Below, in pieces: positions 1-5,258 of a DNA stretch of 5,444 nt. The position numbers were made by a program, and so were the translations under genes. The stretch spans positions 1 to 5,444 of the forward strand of contig JAUZPC010000225.1 in NCBI GenBank assembly GCA_030706105.1, given 5' to 3'. Position 1 is the stretch's first letter; every line of letters begins with the position of its first letter. The DNA comes from Bacteroidota bacterium. GTDB taxonomy: Bacteria; Bacteroidota; Ignavibacteria; Ignavibacteriales; Ignavibacteriaceae. The notes under the pieces were generated by a model. It had not been told where the DNA came from. It made no database searches and saw only the letters and a program-made list of their open reading frames with translations.

Positions 1-72
1 CGCATTAAGCACTCTCAGGCGGGAAGCATCCGCCAAAGATTTCATTATTTCCATACTCTCAGATATTTCCAT
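1..72 (-). CDS. ArsR-family HTH transcriptional repressor, N-terminal fragment (runs off left edge)
   Basis: Only the first 24 codons are present; the reading frame is open to position 1. The peptide contains SLADASRLRVLNA (residues 12-24), which matches the first conserved helix of ArsR/SmtB winged-helix repressors (typical form ALadptRLrIL). Such proteins are usually about 90-120 residues, or form the N-terminal domain of longer fusions, and act as dimers that leave DNA when a metal, a sulfur species or another ligand binds. The sensing residues lie outside the window, so the ligand cannot be told. The start is taken as the ATG at 72; in-frame ATGs at 54 and 45 are alternatives, and an in-frame stop at 82-84 limits extension. 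No good Shine-Dalgarno is seen. The gene diverges from the small membrane protein at 309, and a dyad begins 15 bp upstream of the start, which fits autoregulation. Confidence 0.8.
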   Translation of the reverse strand, partial: MEISESMEIMKSLADASRLRVLNA

Positions 73-86
73 ACTTGCTTTTCATA

Positions 87-112
87 TTTGTTTCTATAAT
101 CATCGAAACAAA
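87..112. promoter_or_regulatory. Operator copy 1, probable ArsR-family binding site
   Basis: The arms TTTGTTTC (87-94) and GAAACAAA (105-112) are perfect inverted repeats around a 10-bp centre, which itself continues the symmetry in part (AT at 96-97 against AT at 102-103). The site begins 15 bp upstream of the ArsR-family start codon and overlaps that gene's predicted -7 box, where a bound repressor would block initiation. A second copy lies 53 bp away. The dyad is seen directly; its assignment to the neighbouring repressor is inferred from position. Confidence 0.6.
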
Positions 113-139
113 ATTACTGCTAAAAATCTAAAAAGTCAA
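109..139 (-). promoter_or_regulatory. Promoter of the ArsR-family gene (Bacteroidota-type -33/-7)
   Basis: Read on the minus strand, TTG (139-137) is followed after exactly 20 nt by TAATTTTG (116-109). This fits the Bacteroidota primary-sigma pattern of TTTG or TTG, a 19-21 nt spacer, and TAnnTTTG. The same stretch can be read as a weak sigma70-type promoter (TTGACT, 17 nt, TAATTT). Transcription would start near 104-102, giving a leader of about 30 nt. Operator copy 1 covers the -7 box and start site, and copy 2 ends just upstream of the -33 box, so the promoter sits between the two dyads. Confidence 0.5.
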
Positions 140-165
140 TCTATTTCTATGTCTATCGAAACAAA
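140..165. promoter_or_regulatory. Operator copy 2, second copy of the dyad
   Basis: This site matches copy 1 at 20 of 26 positions. TTTCTAT (144-150) and ATCGAAACAAA (155-165) are identical and equally spaced; four of the six differences fall in the central 4 bp and two in the outer left arm. Its own symmetry is weaker than that of copy 1. The 53-bp offset is about five helical turns, so two bound dimers would sit on the same DNA face. It lies between the ArsR-family promoter and the membrane protein gene at 309, so it could serve either gene or both. Confidence 0.55.
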
Positions 166-308
166 AAATATATATTAAATACAAAATATGCATTTAATAA
201 GCGCTATGCCTTTCAGATTTTTAGGCCTTGGTCACATCTGCTATACATATATAATAAATAATATTATTTTTACACATAAAATTTTATTATTTGTGAAAAG
301 AGAGTGAT

Positions 309-518
309 ATGAAAATAAAAGACTTACTGCTTGAATTTGGCATAACATTTTGCGCTGCATTTTTAGTTACATCAGTAGTGGGGTATGTTTACCGGTTATT
401 CATACATAGTAACCAGGGAATTGATTGGGTTACTTCTTTTAAATTTGGACTTATTTTTGCAATAATTCTTCCCTGGGTACATTATAAAGATAGAAAGAAA
501 AAAGATAATAATAAATAA
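309..518 (+). CDS. Small two-helix membrane protein, unknown function
   Basis: This is a 69-residue protein I do not recognise. It has two hydrophobic stretches, about residues 8-31 and 43-58, joined by a short polar loop (HSNQGIDW), and a charged tail (KDRKKKDNNK). By the positive-inside rule both ends should face the cytoplasm, making a helical hairpin in the inner membrane. There is one Cys (15) and no metal-binding cluster, so nothing shows it to be a transporter. The ATG is preceded by AGAGAG with a 4-nt spacer, a plausible ribosome site. It diverges from the ArsR-family gene across a 236-bp region holding two operator-like dyads, so control by that repressor is a reasonable inference. 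No clear -33/-7 promoter or downstream terminator was found. The coding call rests on length, the ribosome site and sensible membrane topology. Confidence 0.65.
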   Translation: MKIKDLLLEFGITFCAAFLVTSVVGYVYRLFIHSNQGIDWVTSFKFGLIFAIILPWVHYKDRKKKDNNK

Positions 519-663
519 AAATGCTCTCTGTTTAGTAATACTATAAATATGTAGTAACATATTAATTTAGAATATTGTCATTCTCATTGAAAGTCTTGCT
601 CCAAATCTTTCCTGTGACGTACACTAAAATAGTTAGAAAATATTTTATTAACTTAAAAATCAA

Positions 664-700
664 CGGACTAATGAAAATTTTCGGACTAATAAAATTTCGG
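664..700. repeat. Short tandem direct repeat, about 2.2 units, upstream of the AhpD-like gene
   Basis: CGGACTAAT occurs at 664-672 and again at 682-690, each followed by an A/T block (GAAAATTTT, then AAAATTT), and a third partial CGG closes the array at 698-700. The units are 18 and 16 bp long. The array begins 106 bp and ends 70 bp upstream of the ATG at 770, within a 251-bp gap (519-769) in which I see no other gene, RNA or clear promoter box. It may be a paired activator or repressor site or a local slippage duplication; the sequence cannot decide. Confidence 0.5.
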
Positions 701-769
701 TTCTCCGTATGATTAGAAAATTAAATAAAATTGAGATACTATAATTATGATAAAGATAAAGGTGTAAAA

Positions 770-1171
770 ATGAACAGAAAACAAATTGATAGCGAGATAG
801 AGAAAACTCTGGGAATAATCCCCTCTATGTTTAAATCGATACCTGATTCAACCATTGAAGCTGAGTGGGAGTTATTTAAAAAAGTACAACTTGAAGACGG
901 CCCTATTCCTCAGAAATATAGAGAATTAATGGGTCTGGCCATAGCTGCAGCTACCAAATGTCAATATTGTACTTATTTCCACACCGAAGTTGCTAAAGTG
1001 AATGGTGCTACTGCAGAAGAAATAGAATCCACTATTCATTATGCAAAAATGTCATCGGGCTGGAGTACATATGTTAATGGTTTACAGATTCCTTTAAATT
1101 TATTTAAAAAGGAAATTGACCAGGTATGCAATTATGTAAAAAAGAATGTCTCAGAACATGTTATGACATAA
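770..1171 (+). CDS. AhpD-like carboxymuconolactone decarboxylase family protein (CxxC thiol protein)
   Basis: This 133-residue protein has a single domain of the carboxymuconolactone decarboxylase/AhpD superfamily. The diagnostic motif is complete: Glu52, then Cys64-x-x-Cys67 and His71 (KCQYCTYFH), followed by a helix with NGATAEEI, where the family often has a similar G-A-T/S turn. In AhpD-type members the two cysteines cycle between thiol and disulfide and, with the Glu/His relay, support alkylhydroperoxidase activity or pass electrons to a peroxiredoxin. Many relatives with this motif have no known substrate, so a specific reaction is not assigned. The ATG at 770 is chosen because AAAGGTG sits 5 nt before it; a 13-codon extension would need a TTG at 731 and has no ribosome site. 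There is no signal peptide, so it should be cytosolic. It ends at a strong terminator and is convergent with msrB. Confidence 0.85.
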   Translation: MNRKQIDSEIEKTLGIIPSMFKSIPDSTIEAEWELFKKVQLEDGPIPQKYRELMGLAIAAATKCQYCTYFHTEVAKVNGATAEEIESTIHYAKMSSGWSTYVNGLQIPLNLFKKEIDQVCNYVKKNVSEHVMT

Positions 1172-1176
1172 CGTTT

Positions 1177-1207
1177 AAAAGGGGGCGTTATAAAATGCCC
1201 CCTTTTT
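1177..1207. terminator. Bidirectional intrinsic terminator between the AhpD-like gene and msrB
   Basis: A perfect 10-bp stem (AAAAGGGGGC at 1177-1186 with GCCCCCTTTT at 1197-1206) encloses a 10-nt loop. The T-run at 1203-1207 serves the plus strand, and the complement of the A-run at 1177-1180 gives Ts for the minus strand. It starts 5 bp after the AhpD-like stop codon and ends 7 bp before the msrB stop codon, so it can end both convergent transcripts. Confidence 0.92.
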
Positions 1208-1214
1208 CCGTAAA

Positions 1215-1808
1215 CTATTTAGCCGTTTTGAATAATTCTAAATACTTACCATATCCTTCTTTTACAAGATTTTCTTTCGGAATGAATTTTAATGATGCAG
1301 AGTTTATGCAATATCTAAGATTGGTTGGTGCAGGTCCGTCATCAAATACATGTCCTAAATGCGAGTCACCTTTTTTACTTCGGACCTCTTCTCTTACCAT
1401 CCCGTAAGATGCATCTGTTTTTTTAGTAACTGCGTTGGTGTCTATTGGTTTTGTAAAGCTTGGCCATCCACTGTCAGAATCATATTTATCGGTAGAACTA
1501 AATAACGGTTCACCGGATACAACATCAACATAAATTCCTTCTCTGTGGTTATTCCAGTATTCATTTTGAAAGGCTGGCTCAGTACCGCAGTTTTGGGTTA
1601 CTTCATATTGTATAGGAGTTAATTTATCTTTTAATTCTTTTACTTCCATATCTTTATGCTTTCCGTTTAATGAGTCTTGAGTATTCATGTTATTATTACC
1701 GGAACTGTTCATCGAAGAAAAGACTCCGGCTTTATTTAGTTTATTTTCTTTACTATAGCAACCGAAAATGGTTATTAATCCGGCTAAAATAAAAATAAAG
1801 TATTTCAT
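1215..1808 (-). CDS. msrB: Peptide-methionine (R)-S-oxide reductase MsrB, predicted lipoprotein
   Basis: This 197-residue protein reduces the R form of methionine sulfoxide in proteins. Residues 1-17 form a lipoprotein signal (a hydrophobic run, then the IFGC lipobox with Cys17), followed by a polar Asn/Ser/Lys-rich linker to about 54. The MsrB domain then spans about 55-197: GTEPAF (75-80), SGEPLFSS (98-105), GWPSF (114-118), EVRS (141-144), HLGHVF (150-155) and RYCINSASL (165-173). Cys167 is the catalytic cysteine, supported by His150, His153 and Asn169. The zinc-binding CxxC pairs of many MsrBs are absent, and the GCGWPSF cysteine is replaced by Ser. Cys74 is the only other cysteine in the domain. 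The ATG at 1808 is chosen because AAGGAA lies 9 nt upstream and the signal peptide starts there. The protein should be anchored outside the cytoplasm, repairing envelope proteins. Confidence 0.93.
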   Translation of the reverse strand: MKYFIFILAGLITIFGCYSKENKLNKAGVFSSMNSSGNNNMNTQDSLNGKHKDMEVKELKDKLTPIQYEVTQNCGTEPAFQNEYWNNHREGIYVDVVSGEPLFSSTDKYDSDSGWPSFTKPIDTNAVTKKTDASYGMVREEVRSKKGDSHLGHVFDDGPAPTNLRYCINSASLKFIPKENLVKEGYGKYLELFKTAK

Positions 1809-1837
1809 GTAATTATTTTCCTTGTTTATAAACTTTT

Positions 1838-1845
1838 CAAATTTA
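1838..1845 (-). promoter_or_regulatory. msrB: Possible -7 box for msrB
   Basis: On the minus strand TAAATTTG (1845-1838) fits TAnnTTTG and would give a leader of roughly 25 nt, enough to contain the AAGGAA ribosome site. No TTG lies 19-21 nt further upstream (the nearest TTTG, at 1873-1870, is 24 nt away), so the call is weak. It lies in the 243-bp divergent gap 1809-2051, which otherwise holds only the gnd -7 candidate and A/T-rich sequence. Confidence 0.3.
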
Positions 1846-1994
1846 CAAATAATGGGACAATTAGGTTTGCAAATGATCACACATTTTATGGCTAAAATTT
1901 TGTCTGCATCTGAAAATTTAATATTCCTTACATATTTGCTCACCTAAAAATATTTTAAATTTAATTAGTTTATATGTATATGTTTTATCTTTTT

Positions 1995-2002
1995 TAGTTT
2001 TG
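1995..2002 (+). promoter_or_regulatory. Possible -7 box for the gnd-zwf-pgl operon
   Basis: TAGTTTTG matches TAnnTTTG and lies 49 bp before the gnd start, implying a leader of about 40-45 nt. No clear TTG or TTTG is seen 19-21 nt upstream; the area is T-rich. It is the only exact match of this box in the 108 bp (1944-2051) before gnd. Confidence 0.35.
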
Positions 2003-2051
2003 TTTTTAATTAATGAATAAAACTATAACATTAGTTGATATGGAGTAAAAA

Positions 2052-2951
2052 ATGAAAATCGGTTTTATAGGTTTAGGAAAAATGGGGCTTAATATGGTTC
2101 AGCGCCTTTTAAATAATGGTCATGAAATAGTTGTCTGGGATTTATCAAAAGAAGCGGTCTTAAAGGCAGCTGGATTTGGAGCCATTAGTTCAGATTCAAT
2201 AGAGGAGTTAGTCTCAAAGCTGCCGGCTAAAAAAGTCATATGGTTAATGGTTCCTTCAGGCAAACCGGTTGAGATGGACTTAGATGCCTTGCTTAAAGTG
2301 CTTAACGCAAATGATATTGTTATTGATGGCGGTAACTCATACTGGAAAGATACTCAAATCAGGGCAGAAAGAGCTGCATCGAAAGGTGTTTATTATCTTG
2401 ATTGCGGCACAAGCGGAGGAGTTTGGGGACTTAAAAATGGCTATTGTCTTATGTATGGCGGCCATAAACCTTCAGTTGAATTTGTTCAACCGATATTTGA
2501 TTCTCTTGCACCTCAAAGTGGTTCCGTCTATTGTGGTGAATCCGGGTCCGGTCATTATGCTAAGATGGTGCATAATGGAATAGAATATGGGATGATGCAG
2601 GCTATGGCAGAGGGATTTGAACTTTTAGAAAAATCACCTTTTGCCATAGATTTACCTAAAATTGCTGATGCTTGGCAGTACGGGAGCGTTGTCAGATCCT
2701 GGCTGCTTGAGCTGGCGGCTGATGCGTTAAAACAAGATCCAAAATTGGAACATCTTAAAGCCTATGTGCAGGATAGCGGGGAAGGGAAGTGGGCAGTGCA
2801 GACTGCCATGGATCTTAATGTTCCAGCCCATGTTATTACTGCCTCTTTATTTAATAGATTTCAGTCTCGTCAGGATGATTCCTTTGCTATGAAGTTATTA
2901 TCCGCACTTAGAAATGAGTTCGGCGGACATGATGTTGTCACTAAAAAATAA
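2052..2951 (+). CDS. gnd: 6-phosphogluconate dehydrogenase, decarboxylating, short form
   Basis: This 299-residue enzyme oxidises and decarboxylates 6-phosphogluconate to ribulose-5-phosphate. The N-terminal Rossmann fold has GLGKMG (7-12) and ends strand 2 with Asp30 (VVWD). Substrate and catalytic motifs follow: DGGNS (92-96), TSGGVWG (120-126), and the signature Lys171, His174-Asn175, Glu178-Tyr179 (KMVHNGIEYG), with Lys171 and Glu178 as the acid/base pair. The helical domain ends with NRFQSR (268-273) and FGGH (290-293). At about 300 residues it is the short class (GntZ/YqeC-like) and lacks the second half of the helical domain found in the 470-490 residue form. Asp30 in place of the Asn-Arg-Thr that grips the NADP phosphate suggests a preference for NAD+; that is inferred. 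GGAG (2042-2045) lies 6 nt before the ATG. It is first in the operon, 6 bp ahead of zwf. Confidence 0.95.
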   Translation: MKIGFIGLGKMGLNMVQRLLNNGHEIVVWDLSKEAVLKAAGFGAISSDSIEELVSKLPAKKVIWLMVPSGKPVEMDLDALLKVLNANDIVIDGGNSYWKDTQIRAERAASKGVYYLDCGTSGGVWGLKNGYCLMYGGHKPSVEFVQPIFDSLAPQSGSVYCGESGSGHYAKMVHNGIEYGMMQAMAEGFELLEKSPFAIDLPKIADAWQYGSVVRSWLLELAADALKQDPKLEHLKAYVQDSGEGKWAVQTAMDLNVPAHVITASLFNRFQSRQDDSFAMKLLSALRNEFGGHDVVTKK

Positions 2952-2957
2952 GAACAT

Positions 2958-4472
2958 ATGAAAAGACCAGAAAATCAAATAATTGTTATATTCGGCGCAT
3001 CCGGTGATCTTACAAAAAGGATGCTGATTCAGGCATTTTATAATCTGTATGTACAAAACCTACTTCCTGATAAGTTCGCAATTATCGGTGTAGGCAGATC
3101 AAGTTATTCCGATGAAAAATTTCGGGATTTAATGGCTGATGCAATAAAAAACTTTGGTAAAGATACTTCTCCGGAGCAGATTACCAATTTTGTTAACAAT
3201 CTGCATTTTTATAGTATTGATTCTGCAGATCCTGTTGCATATTCAGGATTATTGATCAATCTTAATTCATTAAGGGAAAATTTAGGAATTTCGGGCAACA
3301 CTATCTTTTATCTTTCAACTCCTCCTGTACTTTACAATGTTATCCCAAAAAATTTAGCCGCCTGTGGGTTGAACATTGAGGAAGATGGTTGGAAAAGATT
3401 GATTATTGAAAAGCCTTTTGGATATGATTATGAAAGTGCAGTAAAGCTTAATGAATCACTCTGTGGCGTTTGGCGGGAAGACCAGATTTACCGAATTGAT
3501 CATTATCTGGGCAAAGAAACAGTTCAAAATATTCTTGTAACGAGATTCTCCAATGGGATTTTTGAACCGCTTTGGAATAGGAATTATGTACATCATGTCG
3601 AAATAACTGCGGCAGAAGATCTGGGTGTTGAAAACAGGGGCGGGTATTATGAAGGGGCAGGTGCTTTGAGGGATATGGTACAGAACCATCTGCTTCAATT
3701 AACCGGACTAATTGCAATGGAACCTCCTTCTTCAATGGATTCCAATTCGCTCAGGAATGAAACTATGAAGGTATTTCAATCTTTAAGACCTATTAGGGAT
3801 GTTCACAATGAAGCCATTAGAGGGCAGTATCTTACTTCCACAATTAGAGGAAAAAAAGTTCTTGGTTATAGAGAAGAAAATGGTGTAAATCCTGAGTCTA
3901 AAACGGAGACATATGCTGCCTTGAAATTCTATATCGATAACTGGAGATGGGGAGGTGTCCCATTTTATTGCAGAACCGGTAAAAGGCTTCCAACCAGAGT
4001 CTCTGAAGCTGTTATTCATTTTAGACCTACACCACATTACTTATTTGCGCAAAAAGACAATTGTGACTCTTGCAATCAGTTGGTTCTAAGAATTCAACCC
4101 GATGAGGGTATACTGCTTAAATTTGGTATGAAAACCCCTGGCGCAGGGTTTGAAGTGCAAAATGTAAATATGGACTTCCATTATTCTGACCTTTCTCATC
4201 AAAAGATACCTACTTCCTATGAAAGACTTCTTATTGATTGTATGCAGGGGGATTCTACTCTTTTTGCAAGAGCAGATGCTGTTATGTCTGCCTGGAAGTT
4301 CCTTGCCCCTGTATTAGATGAGTGGAAAAACAATAATGATATCCCTGTCTTTGGATATCCTGCCGGTACATGGGGACCTGAAAAAGCTGACAACCTTATT
4401 GAAGGAGCAGGGCTTACCTGGCGTTACCCTTGTAAAAATCTTACGGATGACGGAATATATTGTGAGTTATAG
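2958..4472 (+). CDS. zwf: Glucose-6-phosphate 1-dehydrogenase
   Basis: This 504-residue cytosolic enzyme catalyses the entry step of the oxidative pentose phosphate pathway, glucose-6-phosphate to 6-phosphogluconolactone. The N-terminal Rossmann fold carries GASGDLTKR (13-21) and the Arg47 of GVGR, a position that binds the 2'-phosphate of NADP. EKPFG (151-155) and the family signature RIDHYLGKE (179-187) bind the cofactor and substrate, and His244 in DMVQNHLLQ corresponds to the catalytic base. The C-terminal part has the typical PFYCRTGKRLP and AGTWGPEKAD stretches, and the length is normal for the family (about 480-515). The start at 2958 is 6 bp after the gnd stop and lacks a strong Shine-Dalgarno, which is compatible with translational coupling. 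No frameshift or missing motif is seen. Confidence 0.97.
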   Translation: MKRPENQIIVIFGASGDLTKRMLIQAFYNLYVQNLLPDKFAIIGVGRSSYSDEKFRDLMADAIKNFGKDTSPEQITNFVNNLHFYSIDSADPVAYSGLLINLNSLRENLGISGNTIFYLSTPPVLYNVIPKNLAACGLNIEEDGWKRLIIEKPFGYDYESAVKLNESLCGVWREDQIYRIDHYLGKETVQNILVTRFSNGIFEPLWNRNYVHHVEITAAEDLGVENRGGYYEGAGALRDMVQNHLLQLTGLIAMEPPSSMDSNSLRNETMKVFQSLRPIRDVHNEAIRGQYLTSTIRGKKVLGYREENGVNPESKTETYAALKFYIDNWRWGGVPFYCRTGKRLPTRVSEAVIHFRPTPHYLFAQKDNCDSCNQLVLRIQPDEGILLKFGMKTPGAGFEVQNVNMDFHYSDLSHQKIPTSYERLLIDCMQGDSTLFARADAVMSAWKFLAPVLDEWKNNNDIPVFGYPAGTWGPEKADNLIEGAGLTWRYPCKNLTDDGIYCEL

Positions 4473-4474
4473 CT

Positions 4475-5206
4475 ATGACTATTAAGAATAAAATATTCCC
4501 TAATATTGCTGAGATGGCTGATGATGCAGCTATTTTTCTAATTAAATTAGTCGACCATCTAAGAAGTGATGATTATATTACATTAGCATTGTCAGGGGGA
4601 ACTACTCCGGTATATATTTTTAACCATATTGCAGTAAATTATGCAGATAAAATTGCGTGGAACAAAATTAAAGTATTTTGGGGAGATGAAAGATGTGTTC
4701 CGCCTGAAAGCGAGGATAGTAATTTTGGAATGGCAAGTAAAAACTTATTGGAAAAAATAAATATTCCTGCCGAAAATATATATAGAATTTATGGCGAAAA
4801 TTATCCCGGATTTGAGGCTAAAAGATATAGTGGAGTCATATCAGAGTATGTCAAACCTGAAAATGGCTTGCCAAAATTTGATTTAATTATGCTAGGCCTG
4901 GGAGAAGATGGTCACACTGCTTCAATATTCCCTGACCAAATAGACTTATTTAAATCTTCAGATATTTGCATGCCTGTCATGCAACCGGTTACAAATCAAA
5001 ACAGAATTACAATAACAGGGGGTGTTATAAACAATGCTGCAAATGTTGCATTGTTCGCTACAGGAAAAAGTAAAGCTGCAATAGTAGCAAAAATGATGAA
5101 CGAAGGGAACCAAAAGTATCCCGCCGCGATGGTAAAACCGGTTAGTGGAAATTTATACAGATTATTTGATCAGGATGCTGCTTCGCTTTTGCCCTCCGGT
5201 TTATAA
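4475..5206 (+). CDS. pgl: 6-phosphogluconolactonase
   Basis: This 243-residue protein belongs to the glucosamine-6-phosphate isomerase/6-phosphogluconolactonase superfamily (Pgl/DevB type, not the beta-propeller type). It hydrolyses 6-phosphogluconolactone made by Zwf to 6-phosphogluconate for Gnd. Conserved stretches are ALSGGTTP (38-45, phosphate-binding loop), WGDERCVP (69-76) and GLGEDGHTASIFP (141-153), whose His147 lies at the active site. The C-terminus has the usual P-A-A-M-V-K-P and L-F-D-Q-D-A-A arrangement. Length is normal (about 230-250). The ATG lies 2 bp after the zwf stop, with only a weak GTGAG 8 nt upstream, so it is probably translated by coupling. It is the last gene of the operon and is followed by a hairpin. 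Confidence 0.96.
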   Translation: MTIKNKIFPNIAEMADDAAIFLIKLVDHLRSDDYITLALSGGTTPVYIFNHIAVNYADKIAWNKIKVFWGDERCVPPESEDSNFGMASKNLLEKINIPAENIYRIYGENYPGFEAKRYSGVISEYVKPENGLPKFDLIMLGLGEDGHTASIFPDQIDLFKSSDICMPVMQPVTNQNRITITGGVINNAANVALFATGKSKAAIVAKMMNEGNQKYPAAMVKPVSGNLYRLFDQDAASLLPSGL

Positions 5207-5215
5207 ATAAAATAA

Positions 5216-5254
5216 TTTCCCGGCATATTCCGGAGAAAATATTTTTGTATTTTT
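5216..5254 (+). terminator. Intrinsic terminator after pgl
   Basis: CCGG (5220-5223) pairs with CCGG (5230-5233) around the 6-nt loop CATATT. The stem is extended by TTTC (5216-5219) pairing with GAAA (5235-5238) across a bulged A5234. Two T-runs follow (5242-5246 and 5250-5254). It begins 10 bp after the pgl stop. The stem is shorter and less stable than that of the terminator at 1177, so some read-through into the next gene is possible. Confidence 0.65.
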
Positions 5255-5255
5255 G
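5248..5255 (+). promoter_or_regulatory. Possible -7 box of the DNA methyltransferase-like gene
   Basis: TATTTTTG fits TAnnTTTG but lies only 3 bp before the ATG at 5259 and overlaps the T-run of the pgl terminator. There is no TTG 19-21 nt upstream. If real, the transcript would be leaderless or would start inside the gene, favouring the in-frame ATG at 5289. A chance match in T-rich DNA is equally likely. Confidence 0.2.
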
Positions 5256-5258
5256 TGC

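Noticed and set aside
5..14. TTAAGCACTC resembling half of the CIRCE heat-shock operator (TTAGCACTC)
   Set aside because: It carries an extra base, has no inverted partner GAGTGCTAA nearby, and lies inside the ArsR-family coding sequence.
188..307. 39-codon plus-strand reading frame ending just before the gene at 309
   Set aside because: Starts without a ribosome site, runs through A/T-rich promoter-like DNA and has a composition expected by chance.
731..769. 13-codon extension of the AhpD-like protein from a TTG at 731
   Set aside because: Rare start codon without a ribosome site, while the ATG at 770 has AAAGGTG at good spacing and begins the conserved region.
1126..1407. Plus-strand reading frame across the terminator and the 3' end of msrB
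   Set aside because: It crosses the AhpD-like stop, the strong hairpin and a clearly conserved gene on the other strand; it is a shadow frame.
1824..1833. 10-bp palindrome GTTTATAAAC near the msrB ribosome site
   Set aside because: Short, A/T-rich and single-copy; not enough to call an operator.
1928..1933. Minus-strand ATG-TAA start-stop pair preceded by AGGTGAG
   Set aside because: Intriguing as a minimal start-stop element but far upstream of msrB and easily a chance event; no support for function.
1809..1943. N-terminal 45-codon extension of msrB from a GTG at 1943, encoding a Cys-rich stretch
   Set aside because: It would bury the lipoprotein signal in the middle of the protein, has no ribosome site before the GTG, and does not resemble a domain; the ATG at 1808 has AAGGAA and starts a proper signal peptide.
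2284..2583. 99-codon plus-strand reading frame inside gnd
   Set aside because: It is an out-of-frame shadow of the conserved gnd sequence.
3448..4037. Minus-strand reading frames of 80-95 codons inside zwf
   Set aside because: All lie opposite conserved Zwf coding sequence, with no ribosome sites or recognisable motifs.
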